A stretch of 64,000 nucleotides of DNA from Bacillus sp. ISL-7. GTDB taxonomy: Bacteria > Bacillota > Bacilli > Bacillales_B > DSM-18226. The stretch is taken from assembly GCF_018613065.1 (NCBI RefSeq), contig NZ_JAGGQW010000035.1, forward strand, positions 1 through 64,000, written 5' to 3'. The position numbers and the translations under genes are program-made. The notes under the pieces were generated by a model. It did no database searches. It had not been told where the DNA came from and saw only the letters and a list, made by a program, of their open reading frames with translations. This document shows, one piece after another, positions 9,173-18,381 of this stretch (position 1 is its first letter; every line of letters starts with the position of its first letter).

Positions 9173-10942
9173 CTATTTTTTGACATTTAGTGACAAATTT
9201 AATTCCTTTAATTGCGCCTCAGAAACTTCACCAGGAGCGTTCGTTAACAAGCAGCTTGCACTTGCGGTTTTTGGAAAAGCAATCGTGTCCCTTAGATTCG
9301 TACTGCCAGCAAGCAGCATGACTAATCTATCAAGACCGAGCGCGATACCGCCGTGTGGAGGTGTCCCATATTCAAACGCATTTAACAAGAAACCAAATTG
9401 TTCCTTTGCTTCTTCAGATGTAAACCCAAGTACGCTGAACATCTTTTCTTGGATATCACGTTCAAAAATCCGGAGTGACCCTCCGCCTAGTTCATACCCG
9501 TTTAAGACAATATCATACGCTTGGGCACGTACTTTTGAAGGATCTGAATCTAAATACTCTAGATCTTCTCTAAACGGCATCGTAAACGGATGATGGGCAG
9601 CGTAATAACGGCCATCCTCTTCATCATACTCAAGAAGCGGCCAGTCCGTGACCCATAAGAAATTGAACAAACTTGGATCAATTAAATCTAAATCTCTAGC
9701 TAGCTTTTGTCGAAGTGCACCTAAAGCATCGGCGACAACCTTCTTCTTATCAGCAACAAAAAGTAGCAAATCTCCAGCAGAAGCTTCAAGCGTACTCGTA
9801 AGTGCCTTTGTGTCTTCTTCAGAGAAGAATTTTGCAATCGGACCCTTAAGCCCATCTTCGTCCACTTTAAGCCAAGCAAGCCCCTTCGCGCCATACACAG
9901 CAACGAAGTCTGTTAAGGCATCAATGTCTTTACGAGAGTATTTCTCAGCCGCACCTTTTACATTGATCGCTTTTACTTGACCGCCATTTGCCACTGCCGA
10001 AGCGAATACTTTAAAGCCTGAGTCCTTGACGATTTCTGAAAGATCGACAAGCTCTAGTCCAAAACGAGTATCAGGTTTATCCGATCCAAACCGGCTCATT
10101 GCTTCGTCGTAAGTCATGCGTGGGAAGGCAGCAGGTACGTCTACTCCTTTTACTTCTTTCATTAACTTCGTCATCATTTTTTCCATCATACCCATGATAT
10201 CTTCTTGGCTTAAAAAGCTGGTTTCAATATCGATTTGTGTGAATTCCGGCTGACGGTCGGCACGTAAGTCCTCATCACGGAAACAGCGCGCAATTTGATA
10301 ATAGCGTTCAATTCCCCCCACCATAAGTAACTGTTTAAAAAGTTGGGGTGATTGTGGTAACGCATAGAATTCTCCCGGATGAACACGGCTTGGCACTAAA
10401 TAATCACGTGCACCCTCAGGCGTACTTTTTGTCAAAATGGGTGTTTCAATATCTAAAAAGCCTTCACCGTCCAGGAAATCCCTGATCTGCTTTGTTACTT
10501 GGTGACGCATTTTTAAGGTTTCAAAAATCACCGGACGGCGGAAGTCTAGGTAACGGTATTTTAACCGAACATCCTCTGAGGCATCGGTTTTGTCAGAAAT
10601 CATGAATGGCGGTGTTTTCGCTTCATTAATGATCGTTACTTTTTCCGCTTGCACTTCAATTTTACCTGTTTTCAAATTATCATTGAAGGTTGCCTCATCG
10701 CGGGCTACCACAGTACCCACAATATCTAAAACAAATTCGTTACGGATCTTTTCAGCAATTTGCAACGCTTCTTTAGATAAATCAGGGTTAAACACTACTT
10801 GAACAACTCCTGAACGGTCGCGAAGGTCGATAAAAATTAATCCGCCTAGGTCGCGTCTTTTTTGGACCCAGCCTTTCAAGGTTACTTTTTCACCAACTGC
10901 TGATTCAGGTATTTCCCCACAAAAATATGATCTGCCAAACAT
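9173..10942 (-). CDS. aspS: aspartyl-tRNA synthetase AspS
   Basis: Class IIb synthetase charging tRNA-Asp. The 589-aa bacterial-type protein has an N-terminal OB-fold anticodon domain (about residues 1-105, with [24 protein letters not shown] sequence). The class II catalytic core carries motif 2 ([20 protein letters not shown]) and motif 3 ([15 protein letters not shown]). A GAD insertion domain lies near 300-410. It is 14 bp downstream of hisS on the same strand, so both are read from the T-box-controlled promoter. Confidence 0.98.
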   Translation of the reverse strand: MFGRSYFCGEIPESAVGEKVTLKGWVQKRRDLGGLIFIDLRDRSGVVQVVFNPDLSKEALQIAEKIRNEFVLDIVGTVVARDEATFNDNLKTGKIEVQAEKVTIINEAKTPPFMISDKTDASEDVRLKYRYLDFRRPVIFETLKMRHQVTKQIRDFLDGEGFLDIETPILTKSTPEGARDYLVPSRVHPGEFYALPQSPQLFKQLLMVGGIERYYQIARCFRDEDLRADRQPEFTQIDIETSFLSQEDIMGMMEKMMTKLMKEVKGVDVPAAFPRMTYDEAMSRFGSDKPDTRFGLELVDLSEIVKDSGFKVFASAVANGGQVKAINVKGAAEKYSRKDIDALTDFVAVYGAKGLAWLKVDEDGLKGPIAKFFSEEDTKALTSTLEASAGDLLLFVADKKKVVADALGALRQKLARDLDLIDPSLFNFLWVTDWPLLEYDEEDGRYYAAHHPFTMPFREDLEYLDSDPSKVRAQAYDIVLNGYELGGGSLRIFERDIQEKMFSVLGFTSEEAKEQFGFLLNAFEYGTPPHGGIALGLDRLVMLLAGSTNLRDTIAFPKTASASCLLTNAPGEVSEAQLKELNLSLNVKK

Positions 10943-10956
10943 AAAATATCCTCCCC

Positions 10957-12228
10957 TTATTCCTGCAACTCTTGGAATTGTTTAATAAAAGTTGCTAAAT
11001 CGATTTCTACTTGCTCACCAGTCGCCATATTTTTCACATTAATCTTATTATTTTTAAGCTCCTCATCACCAAGAACCGCCACATATTTTGCTTTTAGACG
11101 ATCGGCTGCTTTAAATTGAGCTTTAATTTTTCGATTTAAATAATCTCTTTCTGCTGAAAAGCCCGCCCTGCGCAGCTGCTGCAAAAGTCCGACCGTGTAA
11201 TCCTTAGCTTCTTCCCCTAGTGCAGCGAGATAGCAATCAATGCTTTCGTTAATCTCCAGCTCGATTCCTTCTGCATTAAGAGCAGCAATAAAACGTTCGA
11301 TACTTAAGGCAAAGCCGATTCCAGGCGTTTCAGGACCGCCAATTTCTTCTGCTAACCCGTTATAACGGCCGCCTCCACAAAGCGTGGTAATTGCACCAAA
11401 GCCTTCCGCATTACTCATAATTTCGAATGCGGTGTGGTTATAATAATCCAACCCGCGTACTAAGTTGGCATCCACTTCAAAGGGAATATCAAGTTGGGTT
11501 AAGTAGCGCTGTAATTTTTCAAAATAATTCTTTGAAAAATCATTCAGAAACTCAAGAATCGATGGCGCTGTTTCCATTAATTCATGCTCACGGTCCACTT
11601 TACAATCCAGAATACGGAGCGGATTTTTTTCGAGACGATTTTGACAATCATGACAAAACTCGCCAATTCTTGGTTTAAAGTGATTGACTAACGCATCACG
11701 GTGGGCGTTCCGACTTTCCTTATCACCCAAACTATTGATAATCAGCTTCAGCTTTTTTAAGCCCATTTCTTTATACAAGTTCATCGCGAGCGAAATAACT
11801 TCTGCATCGATGGCAGGGTCATTACTGCCTAAGGCTTCAATTCCAAACTGGACAAACTGGCGAAACCGTCCTGCTTGTGGGCGTTCATATCTAAACATGG
11901 GCCCCATATAATAAAGCTTTACAGGCTGATTAGGCAGCCCAAACATTTTTTTCTCAACATAGGAACGAACTACCGCTGCAGTTCCTTCTGGTCTAAGTGT
12001 GAGACTCCTTTTGCCCCTGTCTTCAAATGTGTACATTTCCTTTTGAACAATATCGGTGCTATCGCCAACGCCTCTTGAAAAAAGATCGGTATGTTCAAAA
12101 ATTGGGGTGCGAATCTCCTTGTATTGATATTTCTCACAAAGTTCTCTCGCTTTTTCTTCAATCAGCTGCCACTTTTCAACCTCTCCGGGTAAAATGTCTT
12201 GCGTTCCCCGTGGAATGCTTATTGACAT
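10957..12228 (-). CDS. hisS: histidyl-tRNA synthetase HisS
   Basis: Class IIa synthetase charging tRNA-His. The start is ATG at 12228 ([16 protein letters not shown]), nine bases after AGGAGG; the ATG at 12246 overlaps that site. The 423-aa protein has motif 2 ([20 protein letters not shown]), the HisRS signature [22 protein letters not shown] as motif 3, and a C-terminal anticodon domain of about 95 residues. First gene of hisS-aspS, preceded by a T-box leader. Confidence 0.98.
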   Translation of the reverse strand: MSISIPRGTQDILPGEVEKWQLIEEKARELCEKYQYKEIRTPIFEHTDLFSRGVGDSTDIVQKEMYTFEDRGKRSLTLRPEGTAAVVRSYVEKKMFGLPNQPVKLYYMGPMFRYERPQAGRFRQFVQFGIEALGSNDPAIDAEVISLAMNLYKEMGLKKLKLIINSLGDKESRNAHRDALVNHFKPRIGEFCHDCQNRLEKNPLRILDCKVDREHELMETAPSILEFLNDFSKNYFEKLQRYLTQLDIPFEVDANLVRGLDYYNHTAFEIMSNAEGFGAITTLCGGGRYNGLAEEIGGPETPGIGFALSIERFIAALNAEGIELEINESIDCYLAALGEEAKDYTVGLLQQLRRAGFSAERDYLNRKIKAQFKAADRLKAKYVAVLGDEELKNNKINVKNMATGEQVEIDLATFIKQFQELQE

Positions 12229-12394
12229 CGTGGAAAACCTCCTCATTTAATCAGTTATGTAAGTATTGTGTTTTGCTCCATTAGAGTAATCTTCGAAATC
12301 GATACCTCGCACGAAAGAAAACCGTTAGCTTTTCTGAAGATCGTCCAGCGTCTAATGAACTTCGCTAAACGGACGCTTCCGCTTTTCTTTTAAA

Positions 12395-12440
12395 CAACAA
12401 AAAACTCCCATCCCTTGTATGAATACAAGGGACGAGAGTT
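12395..12440 (-). terminator. T-box regulated terminator upstream of hisS
   Basis: On the minus strand a long stem pairs CTCTCGTCCCTTGTAT with ATACAAGGGATGGGAG and is followed by TTTTTTGTTG. It competes with the antiterminator formed with the T-box bulge at 12449-12464. Confidence 0.9.
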
Positions 12441-12690
12441 ATAATAATCCCGCGGTGCCACCCTAGTTGAAGGCATAGACTTCATGCACTTCCTCTTTAA
12501 CAGTTAACGCCTGCTACGTTCTTCTCCTACTAGAGTTGATCCTTTTTCAGAGAGAAGCCTACGGAGTGTTCCTTCATTAAGTTCCATGTAGAAATGCTTT
12601 CAGCCTAGGGCATTTCCTCTCTTTTCATGACTGTGCTTAATTACTATGCTCCATCATTGGTTATGTCGCAATATGTCATTTTATTTTATT
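12395..12690 (-). promoter_or_regulatory. T-box leader of hisS-aspS
   Basis: tRNA-sensing leader that fills most of the 500-bp gap between hisS and yrzK. The hallmark T-box sequence AGGGTGGCACCGCGGG is at 12449-12464, followed by a strong terminator. Stem I is visible near 12565-12655: GGAG...CTCC closes the base, TTAAG/CTTAA the next helix, and AGTA lies in the internal loop. The opposite strand of that loop reads GGAACAC, so CAC (His, 12566-12568) is the likely specifier. Uncharged tRNA-His would stabilise antitermination and raise hisS-aspS expression. The specifier is inferred by eye. Confidence 0.93.
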
Positions 12691-12691
12691 T

Positions 12692-12720
12692 ATATTACGG
12701 AGCATCGAAGGTAATGTCAA
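12692..12720 (-). promoter_or_regulatory. sigma-A promoter of hisS-aspS
   Basis: Perfect -35 TTGACA (12715-12720), 17-bp spacer and -10 TAATAT (12692-12697) on the minus strand, immediately upstream of the T-box leader. Confidence 0.9.
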
Positions 12721-12727
12721 TAGTGTT

Positions 12728-12904
12728 TTAAGATCTTTCTAAATGTTTTTTTAACTTTCTGACATCACCGATCGTTAATCCAAATTCAGATGCCAGTTCA
12801 AACGAGGTAGTATTCTGTTCCTTTTGAATAAAATCATGAAAATCAACGCCGAAAAGTCGTCCATCCATTGACTGGATGTTCATTCCTTTTTCACTTGCTC
12901 TCAT
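12728..12904 (-). CDS. 58-aa YrzK-like small HTH-like protein
   Basis: A short gene with a good ribosome site (GAGGTG nine bases before ATG) and codon use like its neighbours. It encodes 58 residues beginning MRASEKGMNIQSMDGRLFGV. The C-terminal half (FELASEFGLTIGDVRKLKKH) reads like a sigma-70 region 4 or helix-turn-helix recognition segment. Position next to yrvJ and hisS suggests it equals B. subtilis yrzK, whose function is unknown to me. It may bind DNA or RNA polymerase, but nothing in the sequence proves this. Confidence 0.75.
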   Translation of the reverse strand: MRASEKGMNIQSMDGRLFGVDFHDFIQKEQNTTSFELASEFGLTIGDVRKLKKHLERS

Positions 12905-13073
12905 TACTTAATCACCTCTGCCCTTTCTTCAATACTGATATTATTTCCACCATTCGTGAAAAACTTGCATAATCAATAAGTATTTCTCAATGTTATTGGA
13001 TTATATTTGCAATTTAGGAATGATTTTCAGCTTTTAATACGTTAAAATTGAATTAATAGAAAAGGAGGGTGTT

Positions 13074-14621
13074 ATGGTCAAGAAGCATAGTTTATTGCTA
13101 TTATCTTTTATTCTTATTTTTGGAGCCTTCCTGCCTCAAGGGAAAAGTGTAGCAGCTTCAGGTTCCATTACTATTTCCACCGATTTAGTCAATGTCCGCG
13201 GCGGCCCAGGCTTGAGTTATCCCCTTGTAAAAATAGCCAATCGGGGCGAGAAGTATCAAATTGTAAAGGAGCAAGGTGATTGGATTCAAATCCAATTATC
13301 ATTTGGTAAAACTGGCTGGTTAGTTAATTGGCTAGTCGCAAAAGATAACGATTTCCAACAAGAAAGTAAACCAGAAAGTACTGCTACGAAAAATAATACA
13401 GGGATCGTCAATGGTGATACATTAAACATAAGACGTGAACCCTCCACATCGAGTCCCGTTATTGGGAAATTAACAGGTGGGACAAGCGTAACCATTTATT
13501 CTAAACAAAATAATTGGTTAGAGGTTGGCTTTTCTAATTTCAGGGGATGGGTCATTTCTGAGTTTATTGACAGCCAATCATCGAGTGCTCAAAATGGCAC
13601 GACTCAAAACGAAAAGACTGCCAGTACCGTCACCGGAACCGTAACAGCGAATAGTCTTAGTGTTCGCTCAGCGGCCACATTAAATTCAAACCTCATTGGA
13701 ACTGTAACCTATGGTTTAAGTTATAAGATAGTAGAAGAGAAGAATAACTGGGCAAAAATAGAATACAAGACTGGTAGTTTCGGATGGGTTGCCGGATGGT
13801 ATCTTGATAAAAAAACAGTGAAATCCCAATCTGGACAAGCTGTGAAGGAAAGTATCATTACGATAATACATAACGGGACAAATATCCGAAAAGAACCAAA
13901 TGTGCAATCAGGTGTCCTCGAGCGTGCAAACAAGGGCAGCAATTATCCCGTTAAAAGGGTAATTAATGACTGGTATGAGATTAAGCTGAAGAACGGAAAT
14001 GCAGGGTATGTTGCTGGCTGGCTTGTTTCCATTAACGGAACGAAACAACAGATTGAAAAGCCCGGAGCCGAATTATATCTTAAAAATAAAACCATTGTTC
14101 TGGACCCAGGACATGGAGGAGTGGATAAAGGGGCTACTGGAGCGAGCGGAACATATGAAAAAGAGCTTACACTTAGGACTTCCCAGCTTTTATCTAATAA
14201 ATTAAAAGCCGCAGGAGCCAATGTTTACGTAACGAGAAAAAATGATTCTTACTTACAACTCGCTGCTCGAGTGAATATGGCAAGTAATTACAAGGCGGAT
14301 GCTTTTATCAGCCTTCATTACGATAGTAATTTAGATCGCAGTGTTCGAGGAATGACTGGCTTTTATTATCATTCCTATCAAAAAGCCCTGGCTGAATCCA
14401 TTTTTACATCAACCATTGGACAAACAAAATTGATAAACCGTGGGGTGCGTTTTGGCGATTTCCATGTGATCCGTGAGAATAGTCAAAAAGCCGTTTTAAT
14501 AGAACTTGGCTATTTAAGTAACCCGGAAGAAGAAATGACGATAAAATCCAGTGGATTCCAAGAAAATGCCGCTTCTGGTTTGTTTATTGGATTAGCCAGA
14601 TATTTTAAAGAGAATGAATAA
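13074..14621 (+). CDS. yrvJ: SH3b-repeat N-acetylmuramoyl-L-alanine amidase YrvJ
   Basis: Secreted peptidoglycan hydrolase cleaving the MurNAc-L-Ala amide bond. 515 aa with a signal peptide (about residues 1-28). Four bacterial SH3 domains (about 33-92, 110-167, 187-246, 260-322), each with the N(I/V)R..P and GW(V/L) pattern, probably hold it to the wall. An Amidase_3 domain (about 338-512) follows, with zinc ligands in VLDPGHGG, KELTLR and FISLHYDS and the catalytic Glu in VLIELGYLSN. AAAGGAGGG precedes the ATG. In B. subtilis yrvJ lies between hisS and dtd-relA; here the paa island follows it. Confidence 0.93.
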   Translation: MVKKHSLLLLSFILIFGAFLPQGKSVAASGSITISTDLVNVRGGPGLSYPLVKIANRGEKYQIVKEQGDWIQIQLSFGKTGWLVNWLVAKDNDFQQESKPESTATKNNTGIVNGDTLNIRREPSTSSPVIGKLTGGTSVTIYSKQNNWLEVGFSNFRGWVISEFIDSQSSSAQNGTTQNEKTASTVTGTVTANSLSVRSAATLNSNLIGTVTYGLSYKIVEEKNNWAKIEYKTGSFGWVAGWYLDKKTVKSQSGQAVKESIITIIHNGTNIRKEPNVQSGVLERANKGSNYPVKRVINDWYEIKLKNGNAGYVAGWLVSINGTKQQIEKPGAELYLKNKTIVLDPGHGGVDKGATGASGTYEKELTLRTSQLLSNKLKAAGANVYVTRKNDSYLQLAARVNMASNYKADAFISLHYDSNLDRSVRGMTGFYYHSYQKALAESIFTSTIGQTKLINRGVRFGDFHVIRENSQKAVLIELGYLSNPEEEMTIKSSGFQENAASGLFIGLARYFKENE

Positions 14622-14770
14622 GGACCCTGGCAGGTTTCTACAAATTCCTCGAACTAGCAAACGCCAAAATTATAGGTACTCCTAGGAGCAAAAAGATAAA
14701 TATTTCCAAATCAATGTAAGGCACCCTTTGCTAACTGTTACTTTAAACTGAAAAAAAATAGTATAAGAAA

Positions 14771-14808
14771 ACAAACAAGCACACGACAATAACGTGTGCT
14801 TGTTTTGT
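14771..14808. terminator. bidirectional terminator between yrvJ and the flavoprotein gene
   Basis: A 13-bp perfect stem (14773-14785 with 14793-14805) around a 7-nt loop, T-rich on both exits. It can end yrvJ (plus) and the convergent flavoprotein gene (minus). The rest of the 273-bp gap shows no gene. Confidence 0.85.
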
Positions 14809-14894
14809 TGTGGGCTACCGAGGCTGCTCTCCACCCATAATTTGGATCGCCTATAGGCTCCATTACCCAGGTTCGTAAAACAATTAGAATGTAA

Positions 14895-15854
14895 TTATAA
14901 CATCACAGTAAAGGTGCTTAATCGATCTTCCATTTGTTTTTTAGCATCATTCATCATGCCGTCGAGCAGTTCTTTCACGGTTGGAATATGTTCAATGAGT
15001 CCGGCCACCTGCCCGCTATTCATGAAACCATTCTCAGCATCTCCCTGGATCGCACCAGCAATGTGATGGTCCTCTGACGTCATTTTGAGGTATTGTTCTG
15101 AAGCCACTCCACTTCGTTCCGATTCGATAATGCTATCAGCATATGGTGCTTTTAAAACGCGTCTTACTTGTCCGACTGACCGGCCTAAAATAACGGTTTC
15201 GTTATCCCCAGCATCAAGAAGCCTTTGTTTATAGGTTGAATGAAATGGTGCTTCTTTCGTTGCTATCAAGCGGGTACCTAACTGTACACCAGCTGCTCCG
15301 AGCATCAAAGCCGCTGCCAGACCTTGACCATTTCCAATTCCACCCGCTGCCACAACCGGGATTGTGACATGGCGGCTTATTTGTGGAATGAGCGTAAATG
15401 TGGTTAATTCCATACTTGAATTAATACCAGCTGCTTCAAACCCTTCTGCCACCAATACATCTGCCCCTGCAGCCTCTGCCTTTTGAGCTTGTTTGACTGA
15501 CGCGACAACCGCAATTACTTTTATTCCTTTTTCATGCAGGAGTGGAATAAAAGGAGCAGGATTGCCAGCCGATAATGAAACAATTGGTATTTCATGCTTA
15601 AACACAAGTTGAATCATTTCTTTTGTATAAGGACTAACATTAATTGGTATATTCAATGCAAAACTGTTATTCGTTTTATCTTTCGTTTCAAGAATAATGG
15701 CTTCGACCTGCTCAAGGGACATCGTTCCACATCCTATCGTACCAAGACCTCCAGCTTCAGATACAGCAGCCGTAAGTTGAGCATTGCTTATATTCCCCAT
15801 TCCCCCCTGAATGATTGGATATTGAATAGAAAAAAGTTCGCAAATATATTTCAT
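14895..15854 (-). CDS. nitronate monooxygenase / FabK-like FMN enzyme
   Basis: TIM-barrel flavoprotein of the 2-nitropropane dioxygenase/FabK superfamily, 319 aa. Visible features are YPIIQGGMGNIS near 13-24, the FMN-binding VVAAGGIGNGQGLAAALMLG near 166-185, and GVQLGTRLIAT next to it. It carries ADVLVAEGFEAAG where many members have the EGxExGGH loop, and lacks that His, so classic nitronate oxidation is uncertain. It flanks the paa island but is transcribed apart from it, with its own AGGGGG site. A role in removing toxic nitronates or in reducing enoyl thioesters is possible; the substrate cannot be assigned. Confidence 0.75.
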   Translation of the reverse strand: MKYICELFSIQYPIIQGGMGNISNAQLTAAVSEAGGLGTIGCGTMSLEQVEAIILETKDKTNNSFALNIPINVSPYTKEMIQLVFKHEIPIVSLSAGNPAPFIPLLHEKGIKVIAVVASVKQAQKAEAAGADVLVAEGFEAAGINSSMELTTFTLIPQISRHVTIPVVAAGGIGNGQGLAAALMLGAAGVQLGTRLIATKEAPFHSTYKQRLLDAGDNETVILGRSVGQVRRVLKAPYADSIIESERSGVASEQYLKMTSEDHHIAGAIQGDAENGFMNSGQVAGLIEHIPTVKELLDGMMNDAKKQMEDRLSTFTVML

Positions 15855-15935
15855 TTTTTCAACCCCCTATTAATTTCATGTTATACTATAATCAATAGAA
15901 AAACAATTCTGATTTTTTTAAAAGGAGCGAAAGAA

Positions 15936-16447
15936 ATGATCATCCCATTCAATGGCATAACCCCTTCCATTCATAAAACAGTTTTCGTGGCACCTGGTGC
16001 TCACTTAATTGGCGATATTACGATTAAAGAAGAATCTTCCATCTGGTTTAATGCTGTGTTACGAGGGGATGAGGATTCGATTATTATTGGCGCAAGGTGC
16101 AGTATTCAAGATAACTCTACCATTCATTTATTCGAAGGATGTCCGTTATCATTGAAGACGAGGTTACAGTCGGGCACAACGTTATTCTGCACGGCTGCAA
16201 AGTGGGTAAACGTTCAATTATAGGTATGGGCTCTACCATATTAGACAACGTAGAAATCGGCGAAGAATGCATTATTGGTGCGAATACACTGATTGCCGCG
16301 GGCAAAAAGATACCGCCTCGCTCACTTGTCGTTGGATCACCGGGAAAAGTCGTCAGGGAATTAACCCATAAAGACCTAGAACTTATTCGCCTCTCTACTG
16401 ATTCATATGTACAAAAAGGACGGGAATTTAAAGAGATCCTTAAATAG
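15936..16447 (+). pseudogene. gamma-carbonic anhydrase / PaaY-like gene with a frameshift
   Basis: Left-handed beta-helix hexapeptide protein. ATG at 15936 has AAAGGAGCG upstream and reads MIIPFNGITPSIHKTVFVAP onward to HLFEGCP. The reading then passes into nonsense, while the continuation IIEDEVTVGHNVILHGC runs to 16447 in the -1 frame. One missing base around 16139-16146 (CCGTT where CCNGTT is expected) restores a normal ~170-aa product with its zinc-ligand histidines. It lies next to paaX; E. coli PaaY, a thioesterase of this family, is also encoded next to paaX. Either a real inactivating deletion or a base-call error in a C run. Confidence 0.85.
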
Positions 16448-16467
16448 ATAATTAAAGATTTTAAGAA

Positions 16468-16510
16468 CAAAAGGCGGAAGCCCCTTGGCGCTGAAGCTAG
16501 ACAACACGGA
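16468..16510 (+). repeat. worn copy of an interspersed GCGGAAGC...GCTAGACA element
   Basis: AAAGGCGGAAGCCCCTTGG followed by CGCTGAAGCTAGACAA. Related fragments lie at 12335-12392 (minus), 34030-34060 (minus) and 42800-42840 (plus). See the finding on this repeat family. Confidence 0.6.
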
Positions 16511-16520
16511 GCTGCGGAAC

Positions 16521-16578
16521 AAAAAAGCTGCCCCGAAAGTCTTCCATTAAAGACTTTTGGGGCAGCTTTTATTTTTTT
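16521..16578. terminator. bidirectional terminator between the PaaY-like gene and paaX
   Basis: Arms 16521-16543 and 16549-16571 (AAAAGCTGCCCC.. with ..GGGGCAGCTTTT, nearly perfect) are followed by ATTTTTTT on the plus strand and TTTTTT on the minus strand. The right arm overlaps the paaX stop. Confidence 0.9.
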
Positions 16579-17459
16579 GAATGAATAATTAAAGGATGAT
16601 TTTTCGCGTCATAGGAATGATCCTTTCTGCGCAAATCATTATCCGCTTCAAAGACATTTTCAAAAAACCTGCTAGCTGGTTCCGCTAAAAGTTGATAATA
16701 CTGACTAAACAGCAGTGCCGCATGATTACCACTCCACATTGGCGGTAAAAGTTCCTTTGGCAGACCTGGATCAATGAACAGAAATTTTCTGTATTCATGA
16801 ACAAGATTTGTTCTCTCCACAAAGCACTCTGAGTCGGACATTTCTCCTTTGCTTAGCACACTTTGATGTACAATGAATTGCTTACTGTACTTTGAGATAA
16901 ACTCCTCATACTTACTCTCTATTTCCTCAAGCGGCCAGCTTTTTTCCACAAGGGATTGACTATCTTTTGGCCCTTTATAGTCAGAGACGAAGAAATCAAC
17001 GTATTCACTAGTATCATACTTTTCGATTAAAAGATTCACTTCTTTTTCAAGGTTATTCGGTGAAATCCAGCAGGCATTAGAGAAACTGCCAAATCCACTC
17101 CACAATAGTTCCTGTCGAAGCTCATCACGAATCTGCCGTTTTTCTTCCGGAATCGAATACATTAAAATACGCCATTTTCTGTCCCATTTATGCGGGTTCA
17201 GTTTAAAAATTCGGTTGGCGGCCTCATCCATCCGGGAAACACCTCGTTCAGTCAAAAAGTAAAAACTTTTGTTTCCCTGCTTTTCTGACTGAATCCATCC
17301 TTGCTTCACCATTCGCGAAACAGCGACACGAACGCCCTGTTCATTATGCCCAAACTCTTTCAATAAACGAACCAAGCTGCCAATCCAAATTTTATTTCCA
17401 TAGTGACGTAAATAATCTCCATAAATGGTGAAAATCATCGATTGTGTGTTTGCACCCAT
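16569..17459 (-). CDS. paaX: phenylacetate-responsive transcriptional repressor PaaX
   Basis: GntR-like winged-helix repressor; in E. coli PaaX represses paa genes and is released by phenylacetyl-CoA. The start ATG at 17459 gives 296 aa (MGANTQSMIFTIYG), the usual family start; the frame stays open further upstream but would overlap the crotonase gene. The winged helix is at about 5-75 (GVRVAVSRMVKQGW is the recognition region). The middle domain follows (YSIPEEKR...LRQELLWSGFG), then the PaaX C-terminal domain. The ribosome site is poor, with GAAGAGG only two bases from ATG. It is last in its strand run. Confidence 0.92.
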   Translation of the reverse strand: MGANTQSMIFTIYGDYLRHYGNKIWIGSLVRLLKEFGHNEQGVRVAVSRMVKQGWIQSEKQGNKSFYFLTERGVSRMDEAANRIFKLNPHKWDRKWRILMYSIPEEKRQIRDELRQELLWSGFGSFSNACWISPNNLEKEVNLLIEKYDTSEYVDFFVSDYKGPKDSQSLVEKSWPLEEIESKYEEFISKYSKQFIVHQSVLSKGEMSDSECFVERTNLVHEYRKFLFIDPGLPKELLPPMWSGNHAALLFSQYYQLLAEPASRFFENVFEADNDLRRKDHSYDAKNHPLIIHSKK

Positions 17460-17507
17460 AACCTCTTCACTCTTTCTTTTCCCCTGTCCATTACTAATTT
17501 TGAACGA

Positions 17508-17537
17508 GACGTTTTTTTCTATTATATCATAAACGTC
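17508..17537 (-). promoter_or_regulatory. paaX promoter with flanking inverted repeat
   Basis: On the minus strand an extended -10 TGATATAAT (17521-17529) lies inside the 3' end of the crotonase gene, about 60 bp before the paaX ATG. It is flanked by perfect arms GACGTTT and AAACGTC (17531-17537 and 17508-17514). This arrangement suggests paaX has its own, possibly self-repressed, promoter. No good -35 is visible. Confidence 0.55.
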
Positions 17538-17541
17538 AATA

Positions 17542-18318
17542 TCATCTCCCTGAAAATTGAGGTATTCTCCGCTCACTAAATGCATCGAGCGCCTCGATTC
17601 GGTCTTCTGTTGGAATCGTCAGTTCATACGCTTTCGCTTCAATTGCAAGCCCCGTCTGTAAATCTGTGTTCATTCCCTGAGTAATCGCATATTTCGCCTG
17701 TTTTAATGCAACAGGCCCATTTTTCATCATGTTTGCCGCAAATTGTTGACACTCTTTAGAAAGCACATCACGCGGCACCACTTTTAATACAATACCAAGG
17801 TCGAGCGCCTCCTCAGCTGAGATTTTTTTCGCCGTTAAAATTAATTCTTTGGCCTTCATTTCACCAATCAGTCGTGGAAGGCGCTGTGTTCCGCCTGCAC
17901 CCGGAATGATTGCCCAGCTCGTTTCGGTCAACCCCATGGATACACCTTGTGCCGCAATCGCAAAGTCACACGACAGTAGCCACTCAAATCCTCCGCCCAG
18001 CGCGTAACCATTAACCGCTGCGATTGTCGGCTGCGGCAAGCTGGCAATACTATTAAACAAATCACGAATCGCTTTCACATTTCTTCTTACCTCTGACTCA
18101 TTTAAGGTTTTTCTTTCTTTCAAATCAGCGCCGGCACTGAATGCTTTTGGGCCGGCTCCTGTAAAAATAACAACGCGTACCTCAGGATTTACATGAATGG
18201 AATCAACAGCCTCCTGCAGTTCACGAATTGTATCATAGTTAAAACAATTCAATACGTCCGGTCGGTTTACTGTTACATATCCGATATGACTTTTCACTTC
18301 ATATAATACGTTTCCCAT
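17542..18318 (-). CDS. enoyl-CoA hydratase/isomerase, third crotonase of the paa island
   Basis: Crotonase-fold enzyme, 258 aa from ATG at 18318, seven bases after AGAGGG. Both catalytic glutamates of true hydratases are present: E112 in ALGGGFEWLLSCD and E132 in MGLTETSWAIIPG. The oxyanion-hole segments SAGADLKER and GYALGGG are intact. It follows the thiolase gene by 63 bp. Hydration of an unsaturated CoA ester is expected. Since paaF and paaG are both encoded elsewhere in the island, it may serve the step after ring isomerisation or another acyl-CoA pathway. Methylglutaconyl-CoA hydratase-like enzymes are also similar. Confidence 0.85.
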   Translation of the reverse strand: MGNVLYEVKSHIGYVTVNRPDVLNCFNYDTIRELQEAVDSIHVNPEVRVVIFTGAGPKAFSAGADLKERKTLNESEVRRNVKAIRDLFNSIASLPQPTIAAVNGYALGGGFEWLLSCDFAIAAQGVSMGLTETSWAIIPGAGGTQRLPRLIGEMKAKELILTAKKISAEEALDLGIVLKVVPRDVLSKECQQFAANMMKNGPVALKQAKYAITQGMNTDLQTGLAIEAKAYELTIPTEDRIEALDAFSERRIPQFSGR

Positions 18319-18381
18319 GGCCATTCCCTCTCTTTTTTTAAATAAAGGCCATCTCACATATTCGAGACAGCCTCTTTAGTT

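Noticed and set aside
14809..14894. Possible gene or RNA remnant between yrvJ and the flavoprotein gene
   Set aside because: No open frame, homology or fold could be recognised.
15594..15935. Upstream extension of the PaaY-like frame
   Set aside because: It is antisense to the flavoprotein gene, and the ATG at 15936 has a proper ribosome site.
16569..17585. Longer paaX from 17585
   Set aside because: It would overlap the upstream crotonase gene by 44 bp and add a segment not seen in PaaX; 17459 matches the family start.
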